DNA of 64,000 bases from assembly GCF_947503125.1 (NCBI RefSeq), contig NZ_CANNCR010000001.1:248001-312000 (forward strand), given 5' to 3'. Shown piece by piece: positions 45,258 through 57,853 of the stretch. The position numbers and the translations under genes are program-made. A model generated the notes under the pieces. That model was given only the letters and a program-made list of their open reading frames with translations. It was not told the origin of the DNA and ran no database searches. Positions within the stretch are counted from its first letter, which is position 1. Each line of letters starts with the position of its first letter. Origin of the DNA: an uncultured Metabacillus sp. (GTDB lineage: Bacteria > Bacillota > Bacilli > Bacillales > Bacillaceae).

Positions 45258-46037
45258 ATGCTCAACATATTAAAAAAGTGGAAAGGAAGTTCTCAAACCA
45301 CTAAAGAAGAAACGATAGTCAAAGAGGATGTTTTAAAGGGAGAAATACCTGAACACATTGCGATCATTATGGATGGGAATGGAAGATGGGCAAAAAAACG
45401 TGCTCTTCCAAGGATTGCGGGACACCATGAGGGAATGAAGGTTGTACGGAGAATTACTAGACAGGCGAATGAACTTGGTGTTAAAGCTCTAACCTTATAT
45501 GCATTCTCTACTGAAAATTGGAAAAGACCTAAAACAGAAGTTGAATATTTAATGAAGCTGCCCGAAGAATTCTTAAATACCTTCTTACCAGAATTGATAG
45601 AGGAAAATGTACAAGTCCGAATTATCGGTGAAAAAAATAGACTACCGGTACATACGTTAAGAGCAGTTGAAAAAGCAATGAGCGACACAGAGAGAAATAC
45701 TGGACTCATATTAAATTTTGCATTGAATTATGGAAGTCGATCCGAGATTATTTCAGCCGTGCAAAAAATTGCGAATGACATAAAAAACGGGCGAATCGAT
45801 GAAACGGCAATCAATGAGTCGCTTTTTTCTGAATACTTAATGACAAACCCGCTAAAGGACCCTGATCTATTAATAAGAACAAGTGGTGAAATACGATTAA
45901 GTAATTTCATGTTGTGGCAGCTGGCATATACTGAATTTTGGTTTACTGATGTCCTTTGGCCGGATTTCACTGAACAAAACTTACTTGAAGCAATTCACAC
46001 ATATCAACAAAGAGGACGCAGATTTGGCGGCGTATAA
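45258..46037 (+). CDS. uppS: Undecaprenyl diphosphate synthase
   Basis: Cis-prenyltransferase that makes the C55 lipid carrier for peptidoglycan and teichoic acid. The signature motifs are present in order: HIAIIMDGNGRWAKKR with the catalytic Asp, GHHEGMKVVRRI, LTLYAFSTENWKRP, and the C-terminal LLIRTSGEIRLSNFMLWQ with TEFWFTDVLWPDF. It has 259 residues, close to B. subtilis (260). GGAGG precedes ATG 45258. It is the first gene of the uppS-cdsA-dxr-rseP-proS-polC group. Confidence 0.98.
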   Translation: MLNILKKWKGSSQTTKEETIVKEDVLKGEIPEHIAIIMDGNGRWAKKRALPRIAGHHEGMKVVRRITRQANELGVKALTLYAFSTENWKRPKTEVEYLMKLPEEFLNTFLPELIEENVQVRIIGEKNRLPVHTLRAVEKAMSDTERNTGLILNFALNYGSRSEIISAVQKIANDIKNGRIDETAINESLFSEYLMTNPLKDPDLLIRTSGEIRLSNFMLWQLAYTEFWFTDVLWPDFTEQNLLEAIHTYQQRGRRFGGV

Positions 46038-46053
46038 AAGGTGATGATGTACA

Positions 46054-46848
46054 ATGAAACAACGAATATTAACTGCAGTATTGGCTGCAGCTATTTTTCT
46101 TCCATTCGTTATTTACGGAAAACTTCCGTTTACGATTTTTGTTTATTTATTAGCTACAATTGCTTTACATGAATTATTAAGGATGAAAAAAATCTCGTTG
46201 GCTAGTATACCTGGGTTAGTCAGTTTAGTCATTTTATGGGTTCTTTTAATCCCTTCTGCTTATATTGAGATTTTTGTTAAATTTTCTAAAGCGGAATTTG
46301 CATTATTAGCTCTGCTTCTGTTATTAACCTATACGGTTGTAACGAAAAATAAGTTTACATTCGATGATGTAGGTTTTGTTGTTATTGCGATTTTTTATTT
46401 AGGAATTGGTTTTTATTTTCTAATCGAAACGAGAAACCTTCATCCAAGTGGTCTAGAACTTGTTTTTTATGCATTAATATTGATATGGGTAACTGATTCA
46501 GGAGCTTATTTTGTTGGACGTGCAATGGGTAAGAAAAAATTGTGGCCGGAAATCAGTCCCAATAAAACCATTGAAGGTGCAGTCGGAGGCGTAGTCTTTG
46601 CAGTAATCTTTTCTTGGATCTACCATTATTTCACAGGGGTACTTGATAATTATCTTGTCGTAACTTTTATGACGATCTTCCTATCAGTCTTTGGTCAAAT
46701 GGGAGACCTTGTTGAATCTGCACTAAAACGTCACTACCAAGTAAAAGATTCTGGTACCATCCTTCCAGGACACGGAGGAATATTAGACCGTTTCGACAGC
46801 TTGTTATTTGTGTTACCATTATTACATTTTTTAAGAATTATTTTTTAA
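46054..46848 (+). CDS. cdsA: Phosphatidate cytidylyltransferase
   Basis: Membrane enzyme that makes CDP-diacylglycerol, precursor of all major phospholipids. Multiple hydrophobic helices (about eight) fill the protein, starting at ILTAVLAAAIFLPFVIYG. The signature near the C-terminus reads SALKRHYQVKDSGTILPGHG followed by GILDRFDSLLF, with the catalytic acidic residues. At 264 residues it has normal length. AAAGGTGATGA precedes ATG 46054, 16 bases after uppS. Confidence 0.97.
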   Translation: MKQRILTAVLAAAIFLPFVIYGKLPFTIFVYLLATIALHELLRMKKISLASIPGLVSLVILWVLLIPSAYIEIFVKFSKAEFALLALLLLLTYTVVTKNKFTFDDVGFVVIAIFYLGIGFYFLIETRNLHPSGLELVFYALILIWVTDSGAYFVGRAMGKKKLWPEISPNKTIEGAVGGVVFAVIFSWIYHYFTGVLDNYLVVTFMTIFLSVFGQMGDLVESALKRHYQVKDSGTILPGHGGILDRFDSLLFVLPLLHFLRIIF

Positions 46849-46872
46849 ACCGTTTTGATTGGAAGTGACTTT

Positions 46873-48024
46873 GTGAAAAAAATCAGCTTGTTAGGAGCTA
46901 CTGGTTCAATTGGAATTCAAACTCTTGACGTGATTGAAGCCCATCAAGAACAATTTAAGCTTGTAGCCATGTCTTTCGGAAGTAATTATCAATCTGGAAG
47001 GGAAATCATAAAGAGATTCAAACCTGAATTTGTTGCTGTTAAGGATAAAGAAACATATGAAATCCTTTTACAGGAGTTTTCAAATAATGATGTGAAGTTT
47101 GGTTATGGACAAGATGCGCTTATTGAAGCTGCCATTTATGATGGAGTGGAATGTTTAGTCAATGCAGTGGTTGGGAGCGTAGGACTTGTTCCAACGCTAA
47201 AAGCTATTGAAAATAATATAACAGTTGCACTAGCAAATAAGGAGACGCTTGTTACCGCAGGGCATTTAGTTACAGAGCATGCCAAAAAATATAAAGTTGA
47301 TTTATTGCCAGTTGACAGTGAACATTCTGCTATTTTTCAATGCTTACAGGGTGAGAATCCGAAGGCAATCGAGCGTCTGATCGTGACAGCATCCGGCGGG
47401 AGCTTTCGTGATAAAAAAAGGGAGGAGCTTGTTGGGGTTACTGTTGAACAAGCTTTGAACCATCCAAACTGGTCGATGGGTGCGAAAATCACGATCGATT
47501 CTGCTACGATGATGAATAAAGGGTTAGAAGTGATTGAAGCCCACTGGCTCTTCAATATTTCCTATGAAAAAATCGATGTTTTATTACATAAAGAAAGTAT
47601 TATACATTCCTTAGTTGAATTTAAAGACAGCAGTGTTCTTGCTCAGCTAGGTACACCAGATATGAGGGTTCCAATTCAGTATGCTTTAACCTATCCAGAT
47701 AGAATGCCATTAAAAAATTCTAAAAGATTAGAGCTGTGGGAAGTTGGCAAATTACATTTTGAAAAAGCAGATTTTAACAGATTCCGATGCTTAAAATTTG
47801 CCTTTGAATCAGGTAAAATAGGAGGAACAATGCCGACTGTTTTAAACGCTGCAAATGAAGTAGCTGTTGCTGCATTTTTACAGGGAGATCTTTCATTCCT
47901 TCAGATTGAAGATTGTATTGAAAGAGCGATGGATCATCATGTTAATATCGCCGATCCTTGTTTGGAGCAAATTCAAGAAGTTGATCAACTAACACGTAAT
48001 TTTGTACAAACATTAATCTCATAA
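46873..48024 (+). CDS. dxr: 1-deoxy-D-xylulose 5-phosphate reductoisomerase
   Basis: Second enzyme of the MEP pathway for isoprenoid precursors, feeding uppS upstream. The NADPH-binding start is [20 protein letters not shown]; metal and substrate residues lie in [22 protein letters not shown] and [23 protein letters not shown]. The C-terminal helical domain holds [21 protein letters not shown] chose GTG 46873 (383 residues) because [11 protein letters not shown] matches the family; the in-frame TTG at 46855 adds six unrelated residues. The ribosome-binding site (GGAAGTGA) is weak. Confidence 0.97.
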   Translation: MKKISLLGATGSIGIQTLDVIEAHQEQFKLVAMSFGSNYQSGREIIKRFKPEFVAVKDKETYEILLQEFSNNDVKFGYGQDALIEAAIYDGVECLVNAVVGSVGLVPTLKAIENNITVALANKETLVTAGHLVTEHAKKYKVDLLPVDSEHSAIFQCLQGENPKAIERLIVTASGGSFRDKKREELVGVTVEQALNHPNWSMGAKITIDSATMMNKGLEVIEAHWLFNISYEKIDVLLHKESIIHSLVEFKDSSVLAQLGTPDMRVPIQYALTYPDRMPLKNSKRLELWEVGKLHFEKADFNRFRCLKFAFESGKIGGTMPTVLNAANEVAVAAFLQGDLSFLQIEDCIERAMDHHVNIADPCLEQIQEVDQLTRNFVQTLIS

Positions 48025-48040
48025 AGGTGGTCATACAAAA

Positions 48041-49300
48041 ATGAATACAGTGATAGCGTTTATCCTCATTTTCGGTGCCCTTGTTTTTTTTCATGAGCTA
48101 GGACATCTCATCCTTGCAAATCGTGCCGGCATTTTATGTCGAGAATTCGCGATTGGATTTGGTCCAAAGATTCTCTCTTTTAAAAAGAATGAAACAGTCT
48201 ATACCATTCGTTTATTGCCTATTGGCGGATTTGTAAGAATGGCCGGCGAGGATCCTGAAGTGATTGAGGTAAAGCCTGGTCATAATGTAGGCTTGCTTTT
48301 TAACCAAGAGAATAAGGTTGAAAAGATTATTTTAAATAATAAAGAAAAATATCCTCAGGCACGCATCATTGAAGTGGAGAATGTTGATTTAGAGCATAGC
48401 ATGTTTATATCCGGCTATGAGCATGGGGAAGAAGAGTTTATCAAGCGATTTGAAGTTAGTGAAACGTTATACTTTATTGTAGATGGTCAGGAGGTTCAAA
48501 TAGCTCCGTATAACCGTCAATTCCAGTCAAAAACAGTTGGACAGAGAATTGCAGCTATTTTTGCAGGGCCATTCATGAATTTTTTACTTGCGTTTGTCAT
48601 TTTGTTTGCACTAGGCTTAATTCAAGGAGCTCCTGTCAATGATCCAAGATTAGGAGAGTTAACAAGTGACGGTTCTGCAAAGGAAGCTGGGCTGATGGAA
48701 GGCGATGTTATTCAGTCAATTGATGGACAGCCTACATCCACTTGGGAAGAGGTTGTTACCATTATTCGTGATAATCCTGAAAAAGAACTAACCTTTGAAG
48801 TAGAACGTGATGGAGATATTCTTACCTTTGAAGTTGTTCCAGAATCAACGAAAGTAGGCGAACAAACGATGGGGAGAATTGGTGCCTATAATCCGGTAGA
48901 TAAATCGTTTGGAAGCTCGTTAAAATATGGCTTTGTCGAAACTTATACATGGACAAAGGAAATATTAATCGGATTTGGTCATTTGGTGACCGGCCAATTT
49001 TCAATTGATATGCTCTCAGGTCCAGTGGGGATTTATGATATTACAGACCAAGTTGCAGAATCTGGAACAATCAATTTGCTAAGATGGGCAGCATTATTAA
49101 GCATCAATTTAGGAATTGTCAATCTATTACCGATTCCTGCATTAGACGGAGGCCGCCTGTTGTTCTTATTTATTGAAGCACTTCGAGGAAAGCCAATTGA
49201 TCGGCAAAAAGAAGGAATTGTTCATTTTATTGGCTTCTCGTTATTAATGCTGTTGATGCTTGTAGTGACCTGGAATGATATTCAACGTTTATTCCTTTAA
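48041..49300 (+). CDS. rseP: Site-2 intramembrane protease RseP (RasP)
   Basis: Zinc metalloprotease that cleaves membrane proteins within the bilayer, including anti-sigma factors and signal peptide remnants in Bacillus. The zinc motif HExxH is FFHELGHL in the first helix; the third ligand motif is LLPIPALDGGRLLF near residue 370. A PDZ domain lies at about residues 195-275 (GSAKEAGLMEGDVIQSIDG). Membrane helices are at about 3-21, 172-193, 340-365 and 395-415. It has 419 residues. AAAGGTGG precedes ATG 48041. Confidence 0.97.
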   Translation: MNTVIAFILIFGALVFFHELGHLILANRAGILCREFAIGFGPKILSFKKNETVYTIRLLPIGGFVRMAGEDPEVIEVKPGHNVGLLFNQENKVEKIILNNKEKYPQARIIEVENVDLEHSMFISGYEHGEEEFIKRFEVSETLYFIVDGQEVQIAPYNRQFQSKTVGQRIAAIFAGPFMNFLLAFVILFALGLIQGAPVNDPRLGELTSDGSAKEAGLMEGDVIQSIDGQPTSTWEEVVTIIRDNPEKELTFEVERDGDILTFEVVPESTKVGEQTMGRIGAYNPVDKSFGSSLKYGFVETYTWTKEILIGFGHLVTGQFSIDMLSGPVGIYDITDQVAESGTINLLRWAALLSINLGIVNLLPIPALDGGRLLFLFIEALRGKPIDRQKEGIVHFIGFSLLMLLMLVVTWNDIQRLFL

Positions 49301-49316
49301 AAAATAAAAAGTTTGA

Positions 49317-51041
<1,725 letters not shown>

Positions 51042-51095
51042 AAAAGGTTACAGTAAGCTGCAAAGCATGATAAAATAATACAAGTGTAATACCGT

Positions 51096-51181
51096 GAAGA
51101 GGCTGACTCGAAAAAATAGACATGACTTTATATACACTCGTTGTTTATAAATCCTTGTCTATTACAGGAGGCAGCCTCTTC
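51096..51181 (+). other. Three-tier inverted repeat between proS and polC
   Basis: Outer stem GAAGAGGCTG (51096-51105) with CAGCCTCTTC (51172-51181); middle stem AATAGACA (51115-51122) with TGTCTATT (51156-51163); inner stem TTTATA (51127-51132) with TATAAA (51146-51151). The internal loops are nearly symmetric (9 and 8 bases, then 4 and 4). No T run follows, so it is not a plain terminator. It could be a palindromic repeat element or a folded RNA. The rest of this 241-base gap is AT-rich. Confidence 0.6.
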
Positions 51182-51186
51182 AATTG

Positions 51187-51201
51187 TGATAACGATTATC
51201 C
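51187..51201 (+). promoter_or_regulatory. Fur-box-like palindrome upstream of polC
   Basis: TGATAACGATTATCC matches the Bacillus 7-1-7 Fur-family motif TGATAATNATTATCA at 12 of 14 defined positions. It is 82 bases before polC, with no promoter recognised beside it. polC is not known to be iron-regulated, so this may be chance. Confidence 0.2.
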
Positions 51202-51282
51202 AAAAAGTAACATGAGTTAAATCATTTACGTATTTTACTAGAAACCATGAAACGAAATTAGTAGTGGGGGAGGGGAAAGATA

Positions 51283-54200
51283 ATGGGCACTGATCAGACT
51301 AACCAAATCGAACGATTTCAACTACTGCTTCAGCAGATAAACTTAACTGAAGATGCAGCAGTTGTCCATTTTAGAAACGGTACAATTGCCAAGTTGACCG
51401 TTCATAAACAAACAAAAAAATGGCATTTCCATTTTCAGTTTGAAAAAATTCTTCCTTTTGATGTGTATCAGCTGTTTCACAGCAAACTAGTCAAGGCATT
51501 TTCTCATATTGCAGATGTTACATTTACAATTGAATCAAGGGATCAGACTTTCGATGAAAAATTGATCCAGGATTATTGGTCAATTTGTATTCAGCAAATG
51601 GACGGGATATCACCGCCAATGCTTGCCCTTTTAAATGAGCAAACACCATCTGTACAAGGAGTAAAGGTCATCGTTAAAACGAAGAACGATACCGAAGCTT
51701 TAACAATCAAACGAAAATATGCACCGCTAATTCAAGCGAGCTTCCAGCAGCTCGGGTTTCCGATTTTTCAGTTGGATACAACTGTGGCCGTAACAGAAGA
51801 GGAAATTAAGAAATTTAATGAACAAAAGCTGCTGGAAGATAAGGAAAGAGGCTTGCAGGCACTCGTAGATATGGAGAATGCTGACAAGGAAGAAGCTAAT
51901 CCAACTGAAATAACGGGTCCATTGACAATCGGTTATACGATTAAAAATGATGAGGAAATTAGAACGCTTGCTTCTATAGAGGATGAAGAAAGAAGGATTG
52001 CAATTCAGGGATATGTGTTCCATGCTGAAACAAAAGAGTTAAGAAGTGGACGAACACTCCTCACATTTAAAATTACCGATTATACAAGTTCCATTCTCGT
52101 TAAAATGTTTGCGCGAGATAAAGAGGATGCGGGATTGGTACAAGCTGTAAAAAAAGGTATGTGGCTTAAGGTGCGAGGGAGTATTCAAAATGACACCTTT
52201 GTTAGAGACTTGGTGATGATTGCAAATGATATCAATGAAGTAAAAGCAATTGAGCGAATTGATCAATCACCTGAAAATGAAAAACGGGTTGAGCTCCATC
52301 TTCACTCACCAATGAGTCAAATGGATGCCGTAACATCAGTTAGCAAGTATATTGAACAAGCTAAAAAATGGGGCCATAAGGCAATTGCTCTAACCGACCA
52401 TGCAGTTGTTCAATCCTTTCCTGAAGCCTTTTCAGCAGGAAAGAAAAACGGCATAAAGGTGTTATACGGAGTCGAAATTAATTTAGTAGATGACGGAGTA
52501 CCGATTGCATACAACGATGATAATCGGTATTTACCTGAAGAAACCTATGTTGTTTTTGACGTGGAGACAACTGGTCTTTCTGCCGTATATGATACGATCA
52601 TTGAATTGGCTGCTGTAAAGGTGCGCGGCGGGGAAATCATTGACCGTTTTGAATCATTTGCAAATCCCCATCATCCATTATCGGCGACGACCATTGATTT
52701 AACCGGGATAACCGATGATATGGTTAGAGATGCACCAAATGTCGATGAGGTGTTGCGTAAATTTAGGGATTGGATCGCAAATGATATTTTAGTCGCACAC
52801 AATGCCAGCTTTGATATGGGATTTATTAATGTAGGCTTTAAGAAGCTACTTGGTGAAGAAAATGCTAAAAACCCTGTAATTGATACATTGGAGCTGGGAA
52901 GGTTCTTGTATCCTGAATTAAAAAATCATCGACTAAATACTCTTTGTAAAAGATTTGATATTGAATTAACCCAGCACCACAGAGCGATCTATGATGCTGA
53001 AGCAACGGGATATTTGCTTATTAAGATGTTAAACGATGCCGAAGAAAAGGGCATTGTCTACCATAACCAGTTTAATGACAATATGGGTAAGGGGAATGCC
53101 TATCAAAGGTCACGTCCATACCACGCAACAGTTCTTGCCATAAATGAAAAGGGCTTGAAAAACTTATTTAAACTCGTATCCATCTCTCATATCGAGTATT
53201 TTTACCGGGTCCCGCGAGTTCCGCGGTCTGTTCTAAATAAATTTAGAGAAGGTTTAATTGTTGGGTCTGCGTGTGACAAGGGTGAGGTCTTTGAAGGGAT
53301 GATGCAAAAATCTCCTGAAGAAGTTGAAGAGATTGCTGCTTATTATGATTATCTAGAGGTCCATCCATTAGAGGTTTACCATCATCTTATTCAATTAGAC
53401 TATGTGAAGGATGAACATGCCCTGCAAGAAATTGTTACGAATATTATAAAGCTTGGTGACAAACTGGAAAAACCGGTTGTTGCAACAGGAAATGTCCATT
53501 ATTTAAATCCGGTTGATAAAATTTACCGAAAAATATTAATCAGTTCTCAAGGTGGTGCCAATCCGCTAAATCGTCATGAACTGCCAAATGTTCATTTTCG
53601 CACAACCGATGAAATGCTTAATTGTTTCTCGTTCCTTGGAAAAGATAAAGCAAAGGAAATTGTCATAGAGAATCCAAATAAAATTGCCGATATAATTGAA
53701 GAAATTAAACCGATTAAAGATGATCTTTACACACCTAAAATTGAAGGTGCAGATGAAGAAATACGGGCAATGAGCTATTCAAGGGCAAAAAGCATTTATG
53801 GAGAGAATCTTCCTGAGATTGTCGAAGCACGATTAGAGAAAGAGTTAAAAAGTATCATTGGTCATGGGTTTGCCGTTATCTATCTTATTTCACATAAGCT
53901 CGTTAAAAAATCACTTGATGATGGGTATCTCGTTGGTTCACGTGGTTCTGTCGGTTCATCATTTGTTGCAACCATGACGGAAATCACAGAGGTAAATCCG
54001 CTGCCACCACATTATGTTTGCCCTGATTGTAAGCACTCAGAGTTTTTTAATGATGGTTCTGTCGGCTCAGGCTTTGATTTACCTAATAAAGAATGCCCGA
54101 ATTGCGGGGCGCAATACCAAAAAGATGGACATGATATTCCTTTCGAAACCTTCCTTGGCTTTAAAGGGGATAAAGTTCCGGATATCGATTTGAACTTTTC

Positions 54201-55599
54201 AGGTGAATATCAACCTACCGCCCACAACTATACAAAGGTCCTTTTCGGTGAGGACAATGTTTATCGTGCAGGAACAATTGGTACAGTTGCAGAAAAAACT
54301 GCCTATGGTTATGTAAAAGGCTATGCAAATGATCATAATCTCACCTTAAGAGGAGCAGAGATAGATCGTCTTGTTCAAGGTTGTACAGGGGTGAAAAGGA
54401 CAACAGGGCAGCATCCTGGAGGAATTATTGTTGTCCCTGATTATATGGACATCTATGATTTTTCCCCGATTCAATATCCTGCTGATGCAACAGGATCTGA
54501 ATGGCGGACGACTCATTTTGATTTCCATTCCATTCATGATAACTTATTGAAGCTTGACATCCTTGGACACGATGATCCGACCGTCATTCGTATGCTTCAA
54601 GATCTGAGCGGCATCGATCCAAAAACAATTCCGACAGATGACCCAGAGGTTATGAAAATATTCAGCGGTACCGAGTCATTAGGTGTCAAAGAGGAACAAA
54701 TAATGTGTAAAACAGGGACCCTTGGAATTCCAGAGTTTGGTACGCGATTTGTTAGGCAGATGCTTGAAGATACAAAACCAACAACCTTCTCTGAACTTGT
54801 CCAAATTTCAGGACTCTCGCATGGTACTGATGTATGGCTAGGAAATGCACAAGAATTAATTCACAATAATATTTGTACACTAAGCGAAGTTATCGGTTGT
54901 CGTGACGACATCATGGTTTATCTTATCTATCAAGGTCTAGAACCTTCTTTCGCCTTCAAAATTATGGAGTCTGTCCGTAAAGGAAAAGGGCTGACTGAAG
55001 AGATGGAAGAAGAAATGAAAAAGCAGGAAGTACCAGCCTGGTATATCGACTCTTGCTTGAAAATAAAATATATGTTTCCTAAGGCGCATGCGGCAGCATA
55101 TGTTTTAATGGCTGTTAGGATTGCTTATTTTAAAGTACATCTTCCATTACTCTATTACGCAGCATATTTTACTGTTCGTGCTGATGATTTTGATATCGAA
55201 ACTATGGTAAAAGGGTCCACTTCTATTCGGGCCAAAATCGAAGAAATTAATCAAAAGGGATTGGATGCTGCCCCTAAAGAAAAAAGCTTACTAACCGTTT
55301 TAGAATTAGCGTTAGAGATGTGTGAACGAGGATTTAGCTTTCAAAAAGTAGACCTTTACAGATCTAGTGCAACAGACTTTATTATTGATGGGAATAGCTT
55401 GATTCCGCCATTTAATTCTATTCCTGGCTTAGGAACAAATGCAGCATTAAATATTGTGAAAGCTAGAAAAGATGGAGAATTTTTATCAAAAGAAGATTTA
55501 CAGCAACGAGGAAAGGTATCAAAAACAATTCTTGAATATCTTGATACACAAGGCTGTTTAGATGAACTGCCAGATCAAAACCAGTTATCGCTATTCTAA
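51283..55599 (+). CDS. polC: DNA polymerase III, alpha subunit PolC (Gram-positive type)
   Basis: Main replicative polymerase of low-GC Gram-positive bacteria. From the N-terminus: two N-terminal domains (to about residue 225), an OB fold (about 235-325), the PHP domain ([16 protein letters not shown]), split by a DEDD 3'-5' exonuclease ([42 protein letters not shown]), then the polymerase core with a four-Cys zinc site (CPDCKHSE...CPNCGAQY) and the catalytic acidic motif [11 protein letters not shown]. The C-terminus ends [10 protein letters not shown], a clamp-binding motif. It has 1438 residues, matching B. subtilis (1437). Confidence 0.99.
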   Translation: MGTDQTNQIERFQLLLQQINLTEDAAVVHFRNGTIAKLTVHKQTKKWHFHFQFEKILPFDVYQLFHSKLVKAFSHIADVTFTIESRDQTFDEKLIQDYWSICIQQMDGISPPMLALLNEQTPSVQGVKVIVKTKNDTEALTIKRKYAPLIQASFQQLGFPIFQLDTTVAVTEEEIKKFNEQKLLEDKERGLQALVDMENADKEEANPTEITGPLTIGYTIKNDEEIRTLASIEDEERRIAIQGYVFHAETKELRSGRTLLTFKITDYTSSILVKMFARDKEDAGLVQAVKKGMWLKVRGSIQNDTFVRDLVMIANDINEVKAIERIDQSPENEKRVELHLHSPMSQMDAVTSVSKYIEQAKKWGHKAIALTDHAVVQSFPEAFSAGKKNGIKVLYGVEINLVDDGVPIAYNDDNRYLPEETYVVFDVETTGLSAVYDTIIELAAVKVRGGEIIDRFESFANPHHPLSATTIDLTGITDDMVRDAPNVDEVLRKFRDWIANDILVAHNASFDMGFINVGFKKLLGEENAKNPVIDTLELGRFLYPELKNHRLNTLCKRFDIELTQHHRAIYDAEATGYLLIKMLNDAEEKGIVYHNQFNDNMGKGNAYQRSRPYHATVLAINEKGLKNLFKLVSISHIEYFYRVPRVPRSVLNKFREGLIVGSACDKGEVFEGMMQKSPEEVEEIAAYYDYLEVHPLEVYHHLIQLDYVKDEHALQEIVTNIIKLGDKLEKPVVATGNVHYLNPVDKIYRKILISSQGGANPLNRHELPNVHFRTTDEMLNCFSFLGKDKAKEIVIENPNKIADIIEEIKPIKDDLYTPKIEGADEEIRAMSYSRAKSIYGENLPEIVEARLEKELKSIIGHGFAVIYLISHKLVKKSLDDGYLVGSRGSVGSSFVATMTEITEVNPLPPHYVCPDCKHSEFFNDGSVGSGFDLPNKECPNCGAQYQKDGHDIPFETFLGFKGDKVPDIDLNFSGEYQPTAHNYTKVLFGEDNVYRAGTIGTVAEKTAYGYVKGYANDHNLTLRGAEIDRLVQGCTGVKRTTGQHPGGIIVVPDYMDIYDFSPIQYPADATGSEWRTTHFDFHSIHDNLLKLDILGHDDPTVIRMLQDLSGIDPKTIPTDDPEVMKIFSGTESLGVKEEQIMCKTGTLGIPEFGTRFVRQMLEDTKPTTFSELVQISGLSHGTDVWLGNAQELIHNNICTLSEVIGCRDDIMVYLIYQGLEPSFAFKIMESVRKGKGLTEEMEEEMKKQEVPAWYIDSCLKIKYMFPKAHAAAYVLMAVRIAYFKVHLPLLYYAAYFTVRADDFDIETMVKGSTSIRAKIEEINQKGLDAAPKEKSLLTVLELALEMCERGFSFQKVDLYRSSATDFIIDGNSLIPPFNSIPGLGTNAALNIVKARKDGEFLSKEDLQQRGKVSKTILEYLDTQGCLDELPDQNQLSLF

Positions 55600-55660
55600 T
55601 TTGCATAAAAATGACGGTTATGTTATGCTTTATTTGGAAATGCTAACGATAAGCAGAGGA

Positions 55661-55684
55661 AAAGAGTGGGGAAACCCACTCTTT
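55661..55684 (+). terminator. First terminator-like hairpin after polC
   Basis: AAAGAGTGGG (55661-55670) pairs with CCCACTCTTT (55675-55684) around a GAAA tetraloop, a very stable fold. Only three Ts follow before CG. Confidence 0.7.
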
Positions 55685-55731
55685 CGTATTGTAATCGTCC
55701 TCGCAATTCGGATAGTGTAGTACATACCATT

Positions 55732-55755
55732 CCCTGCTCAAAAGGCAGGGTTTTT
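55732..55755 (+). terminator. Second terminator after polC
   Basis: CCCTGC (55732-55737) pairs with GCAGGG (55745-55750), followed by five Ts. Together with the hairpin at 55661 it closes the uppS-polC group. Confidence 0.75.
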
Positions 55756-55838
55756 CAGCAATTAAAAAGGAATTAAAAACTGCTGTTTTAGTCGCAGAAG
55801 CTTGTATTTCTAAAATAAAAAGTTATTGAACTTAGTTT

Positions 55839-56080
55839 TAGTGTCTAGCTACAGCGCCTAGCGATTAATGAACTTCACACTCCTCGCATGCGTAAGTCAA
55901 CATCGAATCGCTCTCGCTCTTCTTGTTTCCTTTGCCGCACTTTAACGTGCAGTATTGGAGAGAAAAGGTATAGCAGTATGTGTTGACAACACTGCCCGTA
56001 AAGGTCTGATAAGTCTCGCTTTATCTCATACGGAGTGATCCAGTTCATAAGTCGCTGAGCAGGCGCTTCCGCTTTTCTTA
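55839..56080 (+). repeat. Family A structured intergenic repeat, copy A3, carrying a nested family B module
   Basis: It begins TTAGTGTCTAGCTACAGCGCC and ends GGCGCTTCCGCTTTTCTTA, like A1. Its body matches A2 closely except for 89 extra bases at about 55934-56022. Read on the minus strand, that insert begins GCGAGACTTATCAGACC, then TTACGGGCAGT paired with ACTGCACGT, which is stem 2 of family B with one mismatch. So a B module sits inside an A element. The repeat ends 2 bases before the rimP ribosome-binding site AAGGAGG, so its folding could affect rimP translation. It occupies half of the 495-base polC-rimP gap. Confidence 0.8.
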
Positions 56081-56094
56081 TAAGGAGGAAGAGA

Positions 56095-56568
56095 ATGAGC
56101 AAAAGAGTTACGGAAATTGTCGAACAATTAGTTACACCAATTTTAGATGAAATGAAATTGGAATTAGTCGACATTGAATATGTGAAGGAAGGCTCTAATT
56201 GGTTTCTTCGATTATTTGTTGATTCCGAGACAGGTATTGATATCGAAGAATGTGGAATCGTAAGTGAGCGATTAAGCGAAAAGCTTGATGAATTAGATCC
56301 TATTCCACATAATTACTTTTTAGAGGTATCATCACCAGGTGCGGAGAGACCGCTAAAAAAAGAAGATGACTTCAAAAAAGCAATAGGAAAACATGTCCAT
56401 ATAAAAACATATGAACCAATTAATGGAGAAAAGACCTTAGAAGGTGTCTTAGCTGATTTTGACGGTCAAACGGTTACAGTTACAGTAACGGTAAAGACTA
56501 GAAAAAAACAGGTTGAAATCCCTTATGAGAAAGTGGCCAAAGCAAGATTAGCCGTCACATTCAACTAA
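56095..56568 (+). CDS. rimP: Ribosome maturation factor RimP
   Basis: Assists 30S subunit maturation. The N-terminal domain begins with [20 protein letters not shown] and has the [19 protein letters not shown] and [19 protein letters not shown] segments; [20 protein letters not shown] is the family hallmark. An SH3-like C-terminal domain follows. It has 157 residues. AAGGAGGAAG precedes ATG 56095 immediately after the repeat. It opens the rimP-nusA-rnpM-ylxQ-infB-ylxP-rbfA-truB-ribF group; the gap to nusA is 150 bases and shows nothing clear. Confidence 0.97.
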   Translation: MSKRVTEIVEQLVTPILDEMKLELVDIEYVKEGSNWFLRLFVDSETGIDIEECGIVSERLSEKLDELDPIPHNYFLEVSSPGAERPLKKEDDFKKAIGKHVHIKTYEPINGEKTLEGVLADFDGQTVTVTVTVKTRKKQVEIPYEKVAKARLAVTFN

Positions 56569-56718
56569 TGAAATTGTTATCTCCAGGGATCTGACTTACA
56601 AATCCGCTCACGGTCACAATATCTTGCGAATGAATCATTCTTATCATTATCTAAAAGAAGTATGGAGAAGCAAATAGAAATTTTATTTAGCTAATTTTTT
56701 AAGGGGGAAGCCGTTGAA

Positions 56719-57840
56719 ATGAGTAGTGAATTATTAGATGCCTTAACGATATTGGAAAAGGAAAAGGGCATTAGCAAGGAAGTTATTATTGAAGCAATTG
56801 AAGCTGCATTAATCTCTGCTTATAAACGAAATTTTAATCAAGCGCAAAATGTACGCGTTGATTTAAATCGTGAAACAGGCACCATGAGGGTTTTTGCAAG
56901 AAAAGATGTTGTTGAAGAGGTTTATGATCCTCGTCTTGAAATCTCCCTTAGTGAGGCACAAGGAATCAATCCTAATTATATGTTAAATGATGTCATTGAA
57001 ATGGAGGTTACACCAAAGGATTTCGGCCGGATTGCAGCGCAAACTGCTAAACAGGTTGTTACCCAACGTGTTCGTGAAGCTGAACGTGGTGTTATCTACA
57101 GCGAATTTATTGACCGTGAAGAAGATATTATGACAGGAATCGTTCAACGCATTGATTCAAAATTTATCTATGTGAGCTTAGGAAAAATCGAGGCATTATT
57201 ACCTGTAAGTGAGCAAATGCCAAACGAAACGTATAAGCCGCATGATCGGATTAAAGTTTTTATTACAAAGGTAGAAAAAACAACAAAAGGTCCGCAAATT
57301 TTCGTATCAAGAACACATCCAGGTCTTTTAAAAAGGTTGTTTGAAATTGAAGTTCCGGAAATCTATGATGGAACAGTTGAAATTAAATCCGTTTCTCGTG
57401 AAGCAGGGGATCGCTCTAAAATTTCTGTTCATTCCGATAATCCCGAAGTTGATCCGGTTGGTTCATGTGTGGGACCTAAGGGCCAACGCGTACAAGCAAT
57501 TGTAAATGAATTAAAAGGGGAAAAAATTGATATTGTCCGCTGGTCAGAGGATCCGATCGAATTTGTTGCTAATGCTTTAAGTCCTTCTAAAGTAGTGGAG
57601 GTTCTTGTCAATGAAGAAGAAAAAGCGACAACGGTCATTGTTCCTGACTATCAATTATCTTTAGCAATCGGTAAGCGCGGACAAAATGCACGTCTTGCTG
57701 CTAAACTTACCGGTTGGAAAATAGATATTAAAAGCGAATCAGATGCTGAAAAAGCCGGGATTTATCCGCTTCAATCATCTGGATCCGATATTGATGATGA
57801 ACCACTTTTAACAAGTGTAAATGATGAGCTTGCTGAATAA
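56719..57840 (+). CDS. nusA: Transcription termination/antitermination factor NusA
   Basis: Binds RNA polymerase and nascent RNA, modulating pausing and intrinsic termination. The N-terminal polymerase-binding domain (about residues 1-125) begins with [20 protein letters not shown]. The S1 domain follows ([20 protein letters not shown]), then two KH domains ([20 protein letters not shown] and [20 protein letters not shown]). At 373 residues it is the short Gram-positive form without C-terminal acidic repeats. AAGGGGGAA precedes ATG 56719. Confidence 0.98.
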   Translation: MSSELLDALTILEKEKGISKEVIIEAIEAALISAYKRNFNQAQNVRVDLNRETGTMRVFARKDVVEEVYDPRLEISLSEAQGINPNYMLNDVIEMEVTPKDFGRIAAQTAKQVVTQRVREAERGVIYSEFIDREEDIMTGIVQRIDSKFIYVSLGKIEALLPVSEQMPNETYKPHDRIKVFITKVEKTTKGPQIFVSRTHPGLLKRLFEIEVPEIYDGTVEIKSVSREAGDRSKISVHSDNPEVDPVGSCVGPKGQRVQAIVNELKGEKIDIVRWSEDPIEFVANALSPSKVVEVLVNEEEKATTVIVPDYQLSLAIGKRGQNARLAAKLTGWKIDIKSESDAEKAGIYPLQSSGSDIDDEPLLTSVNDELAE

Positions 57841-57853
57841 GAGGTGAAATCAC

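Noticed and set aside
55983-56013. TTGACA inside repeat A3 as a rimP promoter
   Set aside because: No acceptable -10 box at 16-18 bases; it is part of a GTGTTGACAACAC palindrome in the nested module.
55875-56174. Minus-strand open frame of 99 codons across repeat A3 and the rimP start
   Set aside because: Made of repeat sequence and antisense rimP; no family resemblance.
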